From contig JARFJB010000534.1 in assembly GCA_036346205.1 (NCBI GenBank), positions 657,001-721,000 of the forward strand: a stretch of 64,000 nucleotides of DNA, in the 5' to 3' direction. Origin of the DNA: Vesta saturnalis (Eukaryota > Arthropoda > Insecta > Coleoptera > Lampyridae). Under the pieces are notes generated by a model. It was given only the letters and a program-made list of their open reading frames with translations. It was not told the DNA's origin and ran no database searches. Shown here piece by piece: positions 33,180-45,300 of this stretch (position 1 is its first letter; each line of letters starts with the position of its first letter). The position numbers were made by a program, and so were the translations under genes.

Positions 33180-35425
33180 CCCCTTAAATATAGACAAATT
33201 TATAACATAATTTATTACGTAAAGAAATCTATGTCCAACGTTCCCTTTTTGGGAACATGCATTTTTATTTTTTTCCCTTCATTGTGATTATAATTTTTGT
33301 GGTAATTTTTTATGCAAAGGCTTTTACATTACTACAAGATGTATTGTAATTTTTTGGAAACTGTTTGCTCAAATATTAACTTAAGTGTATAATTTTAAAT
33401 AGGTATCTAACTTTTTGCATAAATTACCATGGTATATATTTAATTTTTTTTACACATGGAAATAAATATTCAGCATCGAAACTGGTCTATTTGAGTAGTG
33501 AATGAACGTATAAAACATGTAATATCAACAATTCAATTCAAAAGTAATGTGTGCGTCATTTATGACTGCATAAATCAAGATGTCTCTTTTTGGGAACATT
33601 GGCATGTTGAACAATGGCTTTTCGGTGTGTGCACATTCTTCTTATAAAGGGTTTCAGTGAATGTAAGAATTTGCTATTTACCACTTTACAGTTAGGTATT
33701 GTATCTATTTCAACCTTTATTGTCTGTTCGGTATCTGACCAATTGTTTTACATGAGAAATGTCCTTCAAATATTTTGTTTAGAATATTTCATAAAAAAAG
33801 TACCTTATGTAAGGAGTACCTAACGAGGGAAACCGATCTCCCAGTATTGGAGTATTATTGTCTTGTGAATTTATAACCGATTTTTAGCGTCGGAAATCTA
33901 CAGATTTCTAAGTATTCGAATAGTGTTGTGTGCATATGTTATATCTTTGATTTTTAGCATCAAGTTTGTAAATGCAAGATGGATCCAATAAAATTTTATG
34001 GGTAAGTTATGTTTCATTTATGAATTTGTTTGTTTATATCTTTCCTTATTTTCAATTAAACCATTTAATTTTCGTTTTTATTTTGACTTATTTCGTTTTA
34101 TATATTTTGAAATATTTGTACTTTTTTATTTTATTTTAGTATTTTAGTAAAGAAGATACGGATGTTGTAGTTCTTCCTCCAGAATCTGCTGCTAATAATG
34201 TTGACAGTGATGAAGAGGACATTCCTGACGATGTGCTTGATGTAGATGGATTACCAGATGAATTAGCTGGGGAAGTGGAAATACATTTGGATTCTGATGA
34301 AGACTCTGATAGTGAAAATGTAATCAAACACCCAATAAAAGACCACGTATTGCTACCAAATGGACTAAAAAAGAGGAAGTTGCTTTTGTGGACTCGCCAG
34401 TTGCTGTAGATAAAGTAGGAGACGACCATCTAGGAAGAACTGAATACGAAATTTTTTGTCTGTTCTTGACTGCTGGAATGGTTGAAGATATTGTTAAGCA
34501 AACCCTGCTATATGCAAAAAGGGAAAAGAATGGCAATTCTTTTGAAATTACTCAAGAAGAAATGTGCCAATTCTTGGTGCTATAGTGGATATCACTTTCT
34601 GCCTGGAGAGAACGACTATTGGTCAACGTCTGAAGATCGTTCTGCTCCTATATTTGGGAAATGTATGAGCAGGGATAGATTCTGGCACATTAAGAGATAC
34701 CTTCACCTTGCTGACAATAATAAATTAGAAAGTTCAAAGGTCGGAAAAGTGAAACCATTTTATGATAACCCAAATAAACAGTTTCAGTAATTTGGTGTGT
34801 ATCATAAAAATATTAGTATTGATGAATCAATGGTCCCGTACCATGCGCATCATTCTGCAAAGATGTTCATAAAGAATAAGCCCATACGATTTGGTTTAAA
34901 AATTTGGATGCTGTGTGGAACCGATGGTTATCCATACAACATGAAGATCTATTGTGGAAAATCAGTCAGAAAATGATGGATCTCCTCTAGGAAGCAGGGG
35001 GGTAAATTCTATGTTATCAATTGTAACTGACCCAAATAAACATGTTGTATTTTTTGACAACTTTTTCACTAGCCACTCTCTCATGCAAGATTTCACAGAG
35101 AGGTAATGAAAAAATAAACATGTAAAATCATGAAAAATTTTTATGTGTCATCCTTATTTTTATTGTTTTTGATCGAATTATTATGAACAATGTAACAATT
35201 TTACATTACATTATACCCACAAATGAAGAACTAAGTACCATAATTAAAATTTTGTATTTGTTTTCTCCAAAATGCCAACGTTCCCATTTTGAGAACATGC
35301 TATATTAGGAAAATGGTAAAACATTTCATACAAAATCCTTTATAATATATAAAACATATAAAATTACAGGGATATAAAATTTCATCGAATTTGGTTGAGT
35401 TTTACTTAGGTCAGCCATTAAAAGG
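33180..35425 (+). mobile_element. piggyBac-like DNA transposon inserted in the pogo-like element
   Basis: The left end CCCCTTAAATA follows TTGA at 33176-33179, and the right end TTAAAAGG precedes TTAA at 35426-35429. The ends fit piggyBac targeting of TTAA if the left copy has mutated. A subterminal palindrome-like AACGTTCCC....GGGAAC or GAGAAC motif occurs near 33238 and near 35277, and again near 33588. The terminal repeats are short and imperfect, so borders are less certain than the coding evidence. Confidence 0.6.
33979..35105 (+). pseudogene. piggyBac-like transposase relic
   Basis: A small first exon MDPIKFYG (33979-34001) ends at a GTAAGT donor; the next exon begins near 34139. It has an acidic stretch (VDSDEEDIPDDVLDVDGLPD), then across frameshifts WSTSEDRSAPIFGKCMSRDR, FWHIKRYLHLADN, NISIDESMVPYHAHHSAKMF (first catalytic Asp region), IRFGLKIWMLCGTDGYPYNM and, near 35050, HVVFFDNFFTSHSLMQD (second catalytic Asp). 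The order matches piggyBac-like (DDE_Tnp_1_7) transposases. Frameshifts near 34390, 34480, 34790 and 34980 disable it, and the C-terminal cysteine-rich domain is missing. Confidence 0.85.
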
Positions 35426-35447
35426 TTAAAGAACCTTTATTTAACTA

Positions 35448-35448
<1 letters not shown>

Positions 35449-35486
<38 letters not shown>
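35449..35486. repeat. (TA)n microsatellite
   Basis: TA tract just right of the piggyBac-like element. Confidence 0.9.
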
Positions 35487-35488
<2 letters not shown>

Positions 35489-35989
35489 CCAATTCTTTTA
35501 TATCTTGAACGGTATCGGAAATATAAATTTCTACAAAAACAATGTATATGTGACTGTAACTGCGGTCATATTCAATTTTGAAAGTTTTAAAAAATTGCAT
35601 TTCATGCGAGTTATTGATGACCTGAATTTCAATCTTCTATGTTAAAATTTGAAAATTTTTCCCCAAAATTACACCCTTATTTTCACCCCCTGTATACCTA
35701 TTGCGTTTAAAAGCTTGTTTTGTCAACATAATTGTCTGGTAAGCCTTCATTTCAAATTTCATCAAAATCGTCCGTGTAGTTTCGGCTGGCTAGTGACCGC
35801 AATACTTTCTTGTTTAGCAAGAAAGTAAAAATAAAAAATATGTCTCATTTTTAACCAATACTTTGAACAAAAACGAGACAGTGGTGGCTAAATAAAAAGA
35901 CATGATGAATTTCACTTAACCATACATTTTAGCGTACTGGTAGAAATACATCGCACGTGAAAAAAATGATACAAAACTATCTGGTTTCA

Positions 35990-37343
35990 ACATTTATATC
36001 TCAAAAATAATGAAAATACAAACCCATTTTCCTTCTTTGAATAATTTTAGGGACAGTTCGGCAAATTTTTGAGAGAACTAGTGTCCCAAATGATGGTTTA
36101 TCTGTTTTGCTCACTTCTCTTTCTGATGACAAAGAAATAGTAGATAGTGGAATCTGAATAGAGCTACTGTTACCTTCTAAAGCTGATAAAGGTTCTTCAA
36201 TGACGACCTGACTTTCTGTGTCTTCAAAAGGATCCAACACATCTTTTAACGTCTTCTGTTCTTCGTGTTTTTTTAGTTTTATAGGATTCAAACGATGCAA
36301 GGGGTATCGCTTTTTATTGCAAGGATAGACACTCGTTTTTCAAACGATTATTTTATAACTTGTTCATTTAATCCGTCACGCCATATTTTGCAAAGCAGAT
36401 CGCAAAACTCATTTCAGGGGACCGAGGCAACACTTGTCAAGTGGTTGTAAGAGATCGGTAGTGTGGGGAGGAAGCTTCAATAAAGTGGCATTTTGCTGGA
36501 TGGCGAATTCAATTGTCTCCTTGTCTAAATGTGGTATGTGCCCATCCATAATAACAAGGAAGGGCGTTTCATGAACCAAATCGCAGAATTTACGGAACCA
36601 GTCTTGGAAAATCGCCACCCCTCCTCAGAGCATGCATATAATGTGTTTGATAGGTCATTTGAACCTTTAAACAAACAGAGTAATTATTTAAAGAAATACC
36701 GAAGTAGACGATAAACTGCCTATCTTTCCAGTTGCTCCACAAATGTGCACCTTGAAAGACTATGTAAGTAAAAGTCCCGCAGCCGAAATGTAAGCCGTAA
36801 CAGTGGTATTCTCCTTTCCTGATCCTTCAATATTCCTATGAACCTTTTGGCCCTTTTCCGCTACACCTTTAATACGGGTAGAATCCGTTAAAAAACTGGT
36901 CTCGTCCAGATTCCAAATATGCGTTTTTTTATCTGTTAAGTTAAGATCTTGGATTGTTTGTTGGAGCCTCTCGCAAAAGCCATATATAATGAAAGGGAAT
37001 TTCTAAACCAGTCACTCCCAGGCCGATTATTTTTGAATTGTGTGCGGAGATCGTTTTCTTGGACATATGATCCAATATCTAATTTTTGGTGAGAGCGAAG
37101 CCCCATTTCGCCATTACTTTAATTTTAGTGTTAAGATCTATTTCCATTTCCGGCGTTAAAGGGGTCTTCCTTCCTTGTTTCCCAGCGTTACTGGTTCGGC
37201 GTCGACTTTAGGACAGATTTATCAATCTTAAACTGTTTAGCAGCTTCTCGTAAGGAAAGCGTTTTGTTTTCAATTAAATTTAAAGCTTGAACAATATCTG
37301 ATTCATCGTAGGGCGCTTCTTTTTTTTGATAAACCTTTGGCAT
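35990..37343 (-). pseudogene. Pogo/Tigger-type transposase relic (Psq helix-turn-helix and DDE_1)
   Basis: The minus strand starts MPKVYQKKEAPYDESDIVQA at 37343 and continues LREAAKQFKIDKSVLKS, a Pipsqueak-type helix-turn-helix. After broken frames, the DDE_1 core gives WFRKFCDLVHETPFLVIMDG (catalytic Asp), HIPHLDKETIEFA, NATLLKLPPHTTDLLQPLDK and LGPLK (36409-36618). A serine/acid-rich tail lies at 36001-36300. Middle frames are full of stops. It occupies the interior of the TIR element 32439-37749. Confidence 0.85.
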
Positions 37344-37921
37344 TGTGGTCGATCATGTGTCTCGTTTATTGCCTGCAAATGTCTCGATTTTGCACTTTTC
37401 ACTGTCTCGTTTTTGCATCTGTTTTGAACGTTTACTCACATGCGAACTATCTAACGTACAAAGGCGAACTGACGGCTGACGCAGATCGTTGCTTTGAAGC
37501 CTTATGATTCAAACGCGACTATCCACGGACTCGTGCGATTGGCGGCTTACGCCTAACACGAAAAGGGCGCACTGGGGACATGAAAGTTTCTGCATCAAAA
37601 TAGTAGATGTCGCCAAGATAATTAATTATTTATAATTTATGACTGCAGACTAAACTAATTAATTACGGAATCTGAATATAAACTGTGTGAACTGCAATTT
37701 AGTAATTTTTCCCTAAATTTTAGATGTCTCTTTTTACACCACTTGGCCCTACACAGATTTCTTACATGCTTTCTTTAAAATCACGTGCGTATTTGTATAC
37801 ACCGTCGATTAATTTTTCAACTACGTTTACTTTAAAGAAAATAGGGATCCCCTGATATCAGTACCTGCTGTCCAAGAAGTAAGTATAACATTAAGTGTCT
37901 TAATTCAGTACAATTACGAAA

Positions 37922-38721
37922 TTGCAGCATGTGGCAAGCGCGTTCGGTATATCTGAGAAGACGGTGAGAAATATCAAGTCTCGAGCTGCATCTAACCCTG
38001 CTTTAACAAGTCCGGGTAAAAAACGACCACGCAAGAAAACAAAACCTTACGATCTACCTGAAACATCCCAAATGGGCATAAGGAATACCTACGTAACACA
38101 ATATGTATGCACAAAGTGAGTAATATTACATCACCATCTTTTACACATGTTTGACATACTAATTTATTTACATAAAAACATGTCACAATTGCAATTTTAA
38201 ATGCAGAAATTCGTAACAAGTCACATTTTAATAAGTGACAGAAGTCTTCATCGTGAAATCCAGTCGCTAGCATTCAAATTCAAAAAAGACTCTATTGCAA
38301 AAAAGTTATGTCGCAAAAATGCGAATTAAATTTCTTAAACAATACATTAAAGAGATCAATTCGCCTAATCGTCGGCAAGCAGTATTTATGGATGAAACGT
38401 GGATCTACTCCAAGGGAAATCCAGGATAATCATGGCAGGATGAAGACGTTAGGAGTGTACGAAAACCTCAAGGCTACGATGGCAAGAGATTTATTGTTAT
38501 ACACGCCGGATCCGCCAGATGATTTGTACAAGGTGCTGCTATTATTTGCATCAAGATCGTTAAAGGAAGAAATGAATGGGGACATGTTTAAAAAACGGCT
38601 TATTGAACATTTGCTAACAAATTTAGAAGAGCCTTCGCTAATTATAATTGACAATGTACCGTACCATTCAATGTTAGCTGAAAAGCTACCTGGACCTAAG
38701 GTAATATGGTTTCCTGGTTAA
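37922..38721 (+). pseudogene. LPPYHC-type DDE transposase, third copy, N-terminal and central part
   Basis: An exon after an acceptor at 37925 gives HVASAFGISEKTVRNIKSRA (helix-turn-helix) and SPGKKRPRKKTKPYD. After a gap the main frames give NRRQAVFMDETWIYSKGNPG (first catalytic Asp), GYDGKRFIVIHAGSA and, in another frame, ASRSLKEEMNGDMFKKRLIE with LEEPSLIIIDNVPYHSM (second Asp). The block holding the third acidic residue is missing because LINE sequence replaces it after about 38705. Frameshift near 38500. Confidence 0.75.
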
Positions 38722-38744
38722 AATTCTTACGTTTCCCTGTTTAT

Positions 38745-39232
38745 ATATTTTGGAAGCGTTATGTTATGCAAAGAAAAATATATCTTTAATGTTGCGGCAA
38801 TCGGAAATACATGAATATGACACGAGGAAAAAGAAAATATTCGAGTCAATTTTTGTAGGTTGTCAAAATCTCAGAAAGGTATTGTATACCAATCACAAAA
38901 GCTATACAATTGCCCACCGGATAATTTTAAATGTCAACCGATTACTGTATTTAAACTAAGTATAAAAAATTTTCTTATACACCATGCATTTTATTCGGTG
39001 AATGAATTTGTTGAAGCATGTATTGACCGGAATAAAGTTACAGTAAATTAGTTTGTCAATTAGTGTTATGTCATGTTAGTTAATTAGTTAATTTGTTAGT
39101 ATTATACTTATATTTTTGTTTTTTTTTTGTGATCTATTTTTATATTTTATAGTTATTTTTGTTTTTAAACCGACGAGTGTATGTGCTTGAACACGTTTTT
39201 AACACAATAAAGATTATTATTATTATTATATA
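38745..39232 (+). mobile_element. 5'-truncated LINE 3' end with (TTA)n tail
   Basis: The coding end reads YAKKNISLMLRQSEIHEYDT, then after a frameshift SQKGIVYQSQKLYN, PPDNFKCQPITVFKLSIKNF and HHAFYSVNEFVEACID, typical of the C-terminus of CR1/jockey-like ORF2. An untranslated stretch follows and ends AACACAATAAAGATTATTAT with TTA repeats to 39232. This tail marks the true 3' end of the LINE. Confidence 0.75.
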
Positions 39233-39785
39233 TTAAAAAATAATACGCATACCTTCAGATATGTTTTTCCTTTCAACTAATAATAACCATATGTTGAACT
39301 GAAATATTTTTATACTGCTCACTAAACACGTTTTCTACTTATGAATGGTTGGATATAAACTGGCTATTGCATTCCCTTATTAACTAATTTAGAAAGTAAT
39401 ACACAAAACCTGATTACTGCAACTCGTATGTAGCATTTATATTATACTTATAAATTTACATTCAAAATAAAAAAACGACGATAACATGCTTTAAAAAAAA
39501 CGATTTTCACTTTGATCGTGTAAAAGCCAGCCTTCGTCAGTTTTTTTTTATACTGTGTACAAACAAAAATATTACCTAAGTGTTATAAATAAATAACAGT
39601 CTTCAAATTGTGTTTTTATATTGTATATGTACATACAAATAACAGATATAAGGGCATGACTGTCAAAAAGGCTCTTAATACAACCAAATTAGGGTGAAAA
39701 TCAAGGGGTTGAAAAAGGCCTCCGAAAACAAACCATAGGGGTGGAAAATACGGTCTCCCACGTAGGCGGTCTTGTGACGTCAAAA
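39233..39785. other. Intergenic stretch, nothing recognised
   Basis: AT-rich sequence with no coding motif seen. Confidence 0.35.
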
Positions 39786-39789
39786 TTCA

Positions 39790-40170
39790 AGATGGCGTCC
39801 AAGGTGCATGCCTTCTACTCTTAAAATTATTTTGTTTCACAATAACGTGGGCTTCATCTTTGGAAGTGTTGCACTCGTTCGCAATTTCGCGAAGAGATGT
39901 AGTAGGTTTAAATTAGACGTAAGCTAAAACACGTTCTTCTGTTTCTGTGTTAACATTAATTTTAAAATTTTGAGGTTTAATAAAAGCCCCATATTTTTTT
40001 AAATTCGATTCGAGTTTGGCAAATAATCTCACATCAGGTTGTCTTCTTTCCATATAAGTTTGAAGATATAATTCCGGAGCAGCATTAGCATCTCTGTTAG
40101 ACACGTAATAGCAAACAAGCGTATAATTTCTTTCTTCAGAAGAATAAGCCATTAATAAATTAATATTCAC
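39790..40170 (-). pseudogene. Mariner-like transposase N-terminal fragment
   Basis: Minus strand from 40152: MAYSSEERNYTLVCYYVSNR, DANAAPELYLQTYMERRQPD, VRLFAKLESNLKKYGAF; then beyond a TAA near 39914, TTSLREIANECNTSKDEAHV and IVKQNNFKSRRH. This is the two-part DNA-binding region of the RWIGRGG-type mariner-like family, close to the relic at 16670-17218. The catalytic region is absent. Confidence 0.75.
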
Positions 40171-40707
40171 TATTTAAGTACAAACTACAACTGGTTACAA
40201 AATCATTCAATAACTACTATTTGACAGTCAATCAATGAAGAGTTTTGTTTTTTAATTGTCACAGCACACCACGGCAAACATTGCATCTGTTTAGTAAATA
40301 CTATAATTACATTTTTTTGAAAATTGTGAGTTAACTAATAATACTAAATATACAAAGCTATACATTTTTCAAATCAGAAAAAAATAAGCCATCGAATGAG
40401 TCCATAACCACCTATAATTATCATTTAAAGAAGTGCATGTTTGGGTTGTAGCTCGAAAAATAATTACTAAAAAAAATTGTTATTCGCATTTTTCCAATTC
40501 TCCGTAAAAATAACTATCAAAAGTCTCTCTTATAACTTTTTCGTATTTTGAATATTAAAAAAAGATATAGCCGATTGAAAATTTTGACGATTTTTAATTA
40601 TTTTCAGATATCTTAGAAAGTTGGCAACAATGTTGGATTTTCTTATCGGTATTTGTATCTCTTATAATAACAAAGATAGCCATAGAACGTGGGTAGATTC
40701 TAGACAC

Positions 40708-40711
40708 ACTG

Positions 40712-40788
<77 letters not shown>
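40708..40788. repeat. (TA)n microsatellite
   Basis: About 80 bp of uninterrupted TA repeats. Confidence 0.97.
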
Positions 40789-40793
<5 letters not shown>

Positions 40794-41204
40794 TGCCTAT
40801 TTTCTTTGGTCATACCATAACATGAGAACGACGTTACAGATTTCATTGATATTGTTCTTTAAGTTTTATAATAAATGTCATTTAACAGCTGCATCGGTTG
40901 AGACTTATCGATCGAGGGTGTTCGCTATGAAGTGTAGGTATACACTAAGAAACGGTTTTTCAAGCTTCACCCCTAAGAGGGAGAAATGGGGGTTAAATTT
41001 TTTTGTGAAATTTTTTATTCTATGGGTCGATTGACTCGAAAATTGGTAAACATACTATTTAATTAAAATTATGAGACATGTGTATCACAAAATTTTAATA
41101 TCGCCCCCCCCCCCTATTTATGGGCAAAATGCAACATCAATGTCGCTGCAGTAAAAAATAGTGCATGTGGACTACCAAATACCGGGTAATAAAGTAAAAC
41201 TTAC

Positions 41205-41446
41205 GAATTTTACCAATTTAGATGAATGTCTGCTTCACAACTTTGCCATCTGAGAAGTCGCAGTGGATGAATGGTACATATGACTGTCCAAAATTTTTTA
41301 AAAACATAATATGCAAGCATATTGTCGGATTGGTAATAAGGTTTAAAATTACTGTGCCTCCTGCAGAAGCCAAATCAGTCCCATTTGGACAAAAAAGAAA
41401 ACGAGACCGCCCATCTAAAGCCAAGAAGGCTCTTCTGGTGAAGTAA
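41205..41446 (+). pseudogene. SWIM zinc-finger fragment of a MULE-like transposase
   Basis: The frame gives WMNGTYDCPKFFKNIICKHI, VGLVIRFKITVPPAEAKSVP and GQKRKRDRPSKAKKALL. The spacing CxC-like (here Y-D-C) then CxH (ICKHI) and the following basic R(G/D)RP.KA tail match the C-terminal SWIM finger found in Mutator-like transposases of arthropods. The first cysteine of the CxC pair is Tyr or lost. The transposase core is absent. Confidence 0.65.
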
Positions 41447-41484
41447 TAACACTTCTGTATAATACATTTTAAAATTAAATAAAG

Positions 41485-41575
41485 TAGTAGTAAAAGAAAG
41501 AGTAGTAGTAGTGGCAGTGATAGTAGTAGTAATAGTAGCAGTAGTAGTAGTAGTAGTAGTAAGTAGGTAGTAGTA
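41485..41575. repeat. (GTA)n microsatellite, interrupted
   Basis: Long run of AGTAGTAGT with GGCAGTG, AATAG and GCAG interruptions. Confidence 0.9.
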
Positions 41576-42334
41576 GGTCTAAATATTTTAATTAGGTAGT
41601 AAAGGTTTTTTAAGAACAAACATTCTTTTTTCTATTATATTTTTTATTTCCTCACTTGTTGTATACATTTTTACCGTTACATATATTTTTGTAATTATTA
41701 AAATGTAATGGTATTGTATAAAAGAACGTTGTTATACACAAAAATAAAATAATTTGTAACATTTTTTAGTTATTATATCAAATCCCCTCTTTATAATAAT
41801 ATTAAGTCTAGTTTAAGGAAATGATAAATTCAATATGTCTATATTTATAATATAACGTATTTTAAGTGAATAAATTAATGTGTAACTGGTTTTGCAGCAC
41901 CTCTGTATTGTATACCAGGCACAAGTTATGGATACAGAGCGTCCATTAATGGTACAAGCATCTAGTATTTCTACGGTGCAAAATAGGTTAAACTGACTCT
42001 ACTATACATTGCGGTTTGAAATTTTATACTGATAACTTCTACTACGCATAGCAAATAATACACCGGTGAAGCATAATATTTTACTGAGTAAATTTATAAT
42101 TTATACTGTGCAGTTTATTACACGCCAAAAAAATCAATACTTTTTTTAAATGCTAATAGATGTCACGGAGAAATAAACGTGACACTGTACAATAGAGGTG
42201 ATAAATGTCATGTTGTCGATTATGATAGTTGTCAAAAATTATTAAATGATGGACTGACAAATAGTAGGAAAACAACAGTTTTAAATAAAGTACTAGAAAT
42301 TTTGTAATTATACGAGCAATTTATGTGATATAAT
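41576..42334. other. Upstream region of TM9SF4, no coding sequence seen
   Basis: AT-rich sequence that must hold the TM9SF4 promoter and 5' untranslated region. I could not place the transcription start. Confidence 0.35.
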
Positions 42335-45300
42335 ATGTATTTCAGAGTAAGTATATAAGTTAAAAAGAAAAAATTACATAACCTTAATGTTTGTTTTCAG
42401 AGAATTAATTTATTTATATTATGCACATTTGCATCATTAATTAATTATTCTTCACAGTTTTACGTGCCGGGAATGGCACCAGTAGAGTTTAAAAAAGGAG
42501 ACTGCATAGATGTTAAAGCAGTTAAAATGACAAGTATACATACTCAGTTACCTTACGAATATTATTCGTTACCATTTTGTGTACCTAAAAATGGTTCAAT
42601 TCAGTATAAATCGGAAAATTTAGGCGAAGTTTTACGTGGTGATCGAATTGTCAATACACCGTACGATGTTAAAATGGCGGAGAATGTTCAATGCACTCTT
42701 CTATGCCATGAACCACGACAACCGATGCATTGGAGTCCACTAGATTCTCAGCTTGTAGCTGATCGTATACAACACGAATATTTCGTTCACTTGTAAATCA
42801 GCCTCTTTAGTATTTTGCAATTATAAGCAAGATTTTTTTTAGGCTAGTTGATAATTTACCAGCAGCAACTCGTGTTATTAATCCTGAAACGAATGAGAAA
42901 CAATTTGAACATGGTTATAGATTGGGTAGTGAGATAAATGGAAAAATGTATATAAATAATCATTTGAAATTAACGTTGTTATATCACAATCCCACTCCGT
43001 ATGTATGTGTTGCTTCTCGTAGTTGTCTTTCATGAGTTATATTCTTAGAGATATATATCGTGTGGTGGGTTTTCATGTGGATGCAAAATCTATACATTTA
43101 GATGAGTTGAAATTTGATAATAAAATATGTAGTTATCCTGTTAAGCCACGTCCTCAACCTGTCGATCCAAAGCTGGGGACGACGTTGTTATTTACATATG
43201 AGGTCGTATGGGAGCATTCGCAGATTAGTTGGGCTTCACGATGGGACACTTATTTAGCAATGAATGACGTTCAAATTCACTGGTTTTCTATTATTAACTC
43301 ACTTGTTGTCATTTTCTTTTTATCAGGTATGTATATATAAATATTAACCAAGTTTATCTCGAAAGGTAAGTTACAAAAAATATATTATTGAATCGAAATG
43401 TTTTATTTTAATTTTTTAAAGTGGTTATCTTTGATATTTGTCACATAACAGTTTTTATTTTATTTAAATTATTGAATAAAATCAAGTTTGTATTTTATGT
43501 GTATAAACGGTTTTTTGGTATTTGTTTGGATTTTTTGAAGCGCAGCATGATTCATTTCATTTTGCTGTTTGCCGTTGATACATAAATTATTTTTATTTAT
43601 CAAATGGGTTTGATATACTTGATATATTTAATTTAGTAGAGAAATTGATAATAATCAAAATTCCAATAATGTAGTGTTATAAAAGTAATACTTAATGATA
43701 TAATCGTTTGGGAAATTTGAGCATACACTTATAGATGTAGATTAAATTTAATCCACAATTAATCATTTTGCACACTTAGATTTTATCAGATTATTATCCA
43801 TACTTAATTTTTGATTTTGAAGTAATAGTTTACACCATTTACAATGTTTCTGGCCTTCAGCGGGCAATAAATTAAGTATTAATATTACATCATATATTTT
43901 AATTTTCAAAATTGCAGCTAAAGATTTACTTTAAAATGTTGGATAAATCGTAATTTTCTTTGTTACAAACAAAGAAAATTTTCCATGACCAACTGGAGAT
44001 TGGAAACATCGTCAATCATTAATAATTTATGTTATTTTACAATAAATCAATGTCTGATTGTAATCAAGTTTAATTTTTCTAAATATTTATGTAACAATTT
44101 TAGTTCTTGTTCAGTTTGTCCTACATATATTTATTTACAAGCTAAACAATTTATTGTTTCATTTATTCTTTGTTTTATTTTGGTATTGTGGAGTTATAGT
44201 TTTTACACTGTATAAAGGATAAAATCTATTTGTAAGTGCCATGAAGCTTCGTCATTCTGACCATTAGTTAATAATAATTTTACTTAATTTTGTATTTTGG
44301 ATGTAAATGCGACTTTGTCATCATTTAGAACAATGTATATCTGTCGGTTTTATTTAGGGTTTGGTGTGAATATATGGGAAATCAAAAACACATTTGCTTT
44401 CTCTTAGAGATTCTATCAATACATTGACGAAAATGTTTTTTACAACTACTCTTACACATTTGATTGATGAATTGGTAATTATATAAATACCAGTTTTTAT
44501 CAGTGAAATGTTTTTCTTTTGAATTTTACACTGTTAAATTGCACTTTTACTTTATGTAAGTAAAATGTTTTTTATATACATAAAGAAAAACATTGCGTTC
44601 AGTGGGATCTGAACATATGACATGTACTTTACTAGAGAACTGCTCGACCAACTGAGCTATTGAAATAAAAGTCCCTATAGATGCACACTTAGTCTTTAAT
44701 CATGTAGAAAAGGTGTGATTTCTGTATATAGTGAGATCAGTCACTTATTTATACTATGGAATGTGAGCCAGCTAATCACTAGGTTTCACACATACTCTAT
44801 TTTTGAGAATGAGTTGCTACTAAAACTGTTTATGTGAAAAAAATGTTTGTAAAATCTTGGTATAGTTAAGTCCATCTATGTGGCCGGTGAATGAGTAATC
44901 CCCCACAACTTTTAATAAGTAACCAAAAGACAGTCCTATCTCCTTTAACTTATGACCTATACCTGCATTGGCAATACGCAAATATAAATCGGAGAGAGTA
45001 CGTCTATTTGCCGATAAACTTTTTACTATAGTGGTATATTGGTTATTTCAAAATTAGAGCTACTTAATTTCTTGTTAGACAATCTGGATTTATCATGTTT
45101 TACATTTGTTTTAAACAGGCTTTAACGATTTACCAAAAGTGATTTTTTTGAAAATTAGAATCGTGCTAGATTAAAAATTAAAAAAATTTTGTAGGAATTT
45201 TAACAATGATAATGGTAAGGAGTTTGCGACGAGATATAGCGAGGTATAATGCAGATGAGGGTATGGATGAAGCAATTGAAGAAACTGGTTGGAAACTGGT

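Larger units (their letters stand above)
32439..37749 (-). mobile_element. Pogo-like DNA transposon, hosting a piggyBac-like insertion
   Basis: Ends are GGGTCAAGTGGTGTAAAAA at 32439 and its reverse complement TTTTTACACCACTTGGCCC ending at 37749, flanked by TA at 32437-32438 and 37750-37751. A run of 15 bp (CAAGTGGTGTAAAAA) is identical in both. Inside is a decayed pogo-type transposase on the minus strand. Subterminal copies of a GTCTCGTTTTTGCA-like motif lie at about 37358, 37381 and 37404, and in the opposite orientation at 35870-35880. Without the piggyBac-like insertion (33180-35425) it would be about 3.1 kb. Confidence 0.8.

Noticed and set aside
40621..41034. 137-codon frame as a gene
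   Set aside because: Most of it is translation of a (TA)n tract (YIYIYI), and the rest has no family resemblance.
41218..41619. 133-codon minus-strand frame rich in Leu
   Set aside because: It is the translation of the (GTA)n microsatellite and the antisense of the SWIM-finger fragment.
43985..44215. 76-codon frame in TM9SF4 intron 4 as an extra exon
   Set aside because: The exon 4 to exon 5 join (LSG|ILTMIM) is complete and in phase without it, and the frame has no nonaspanin similarity.
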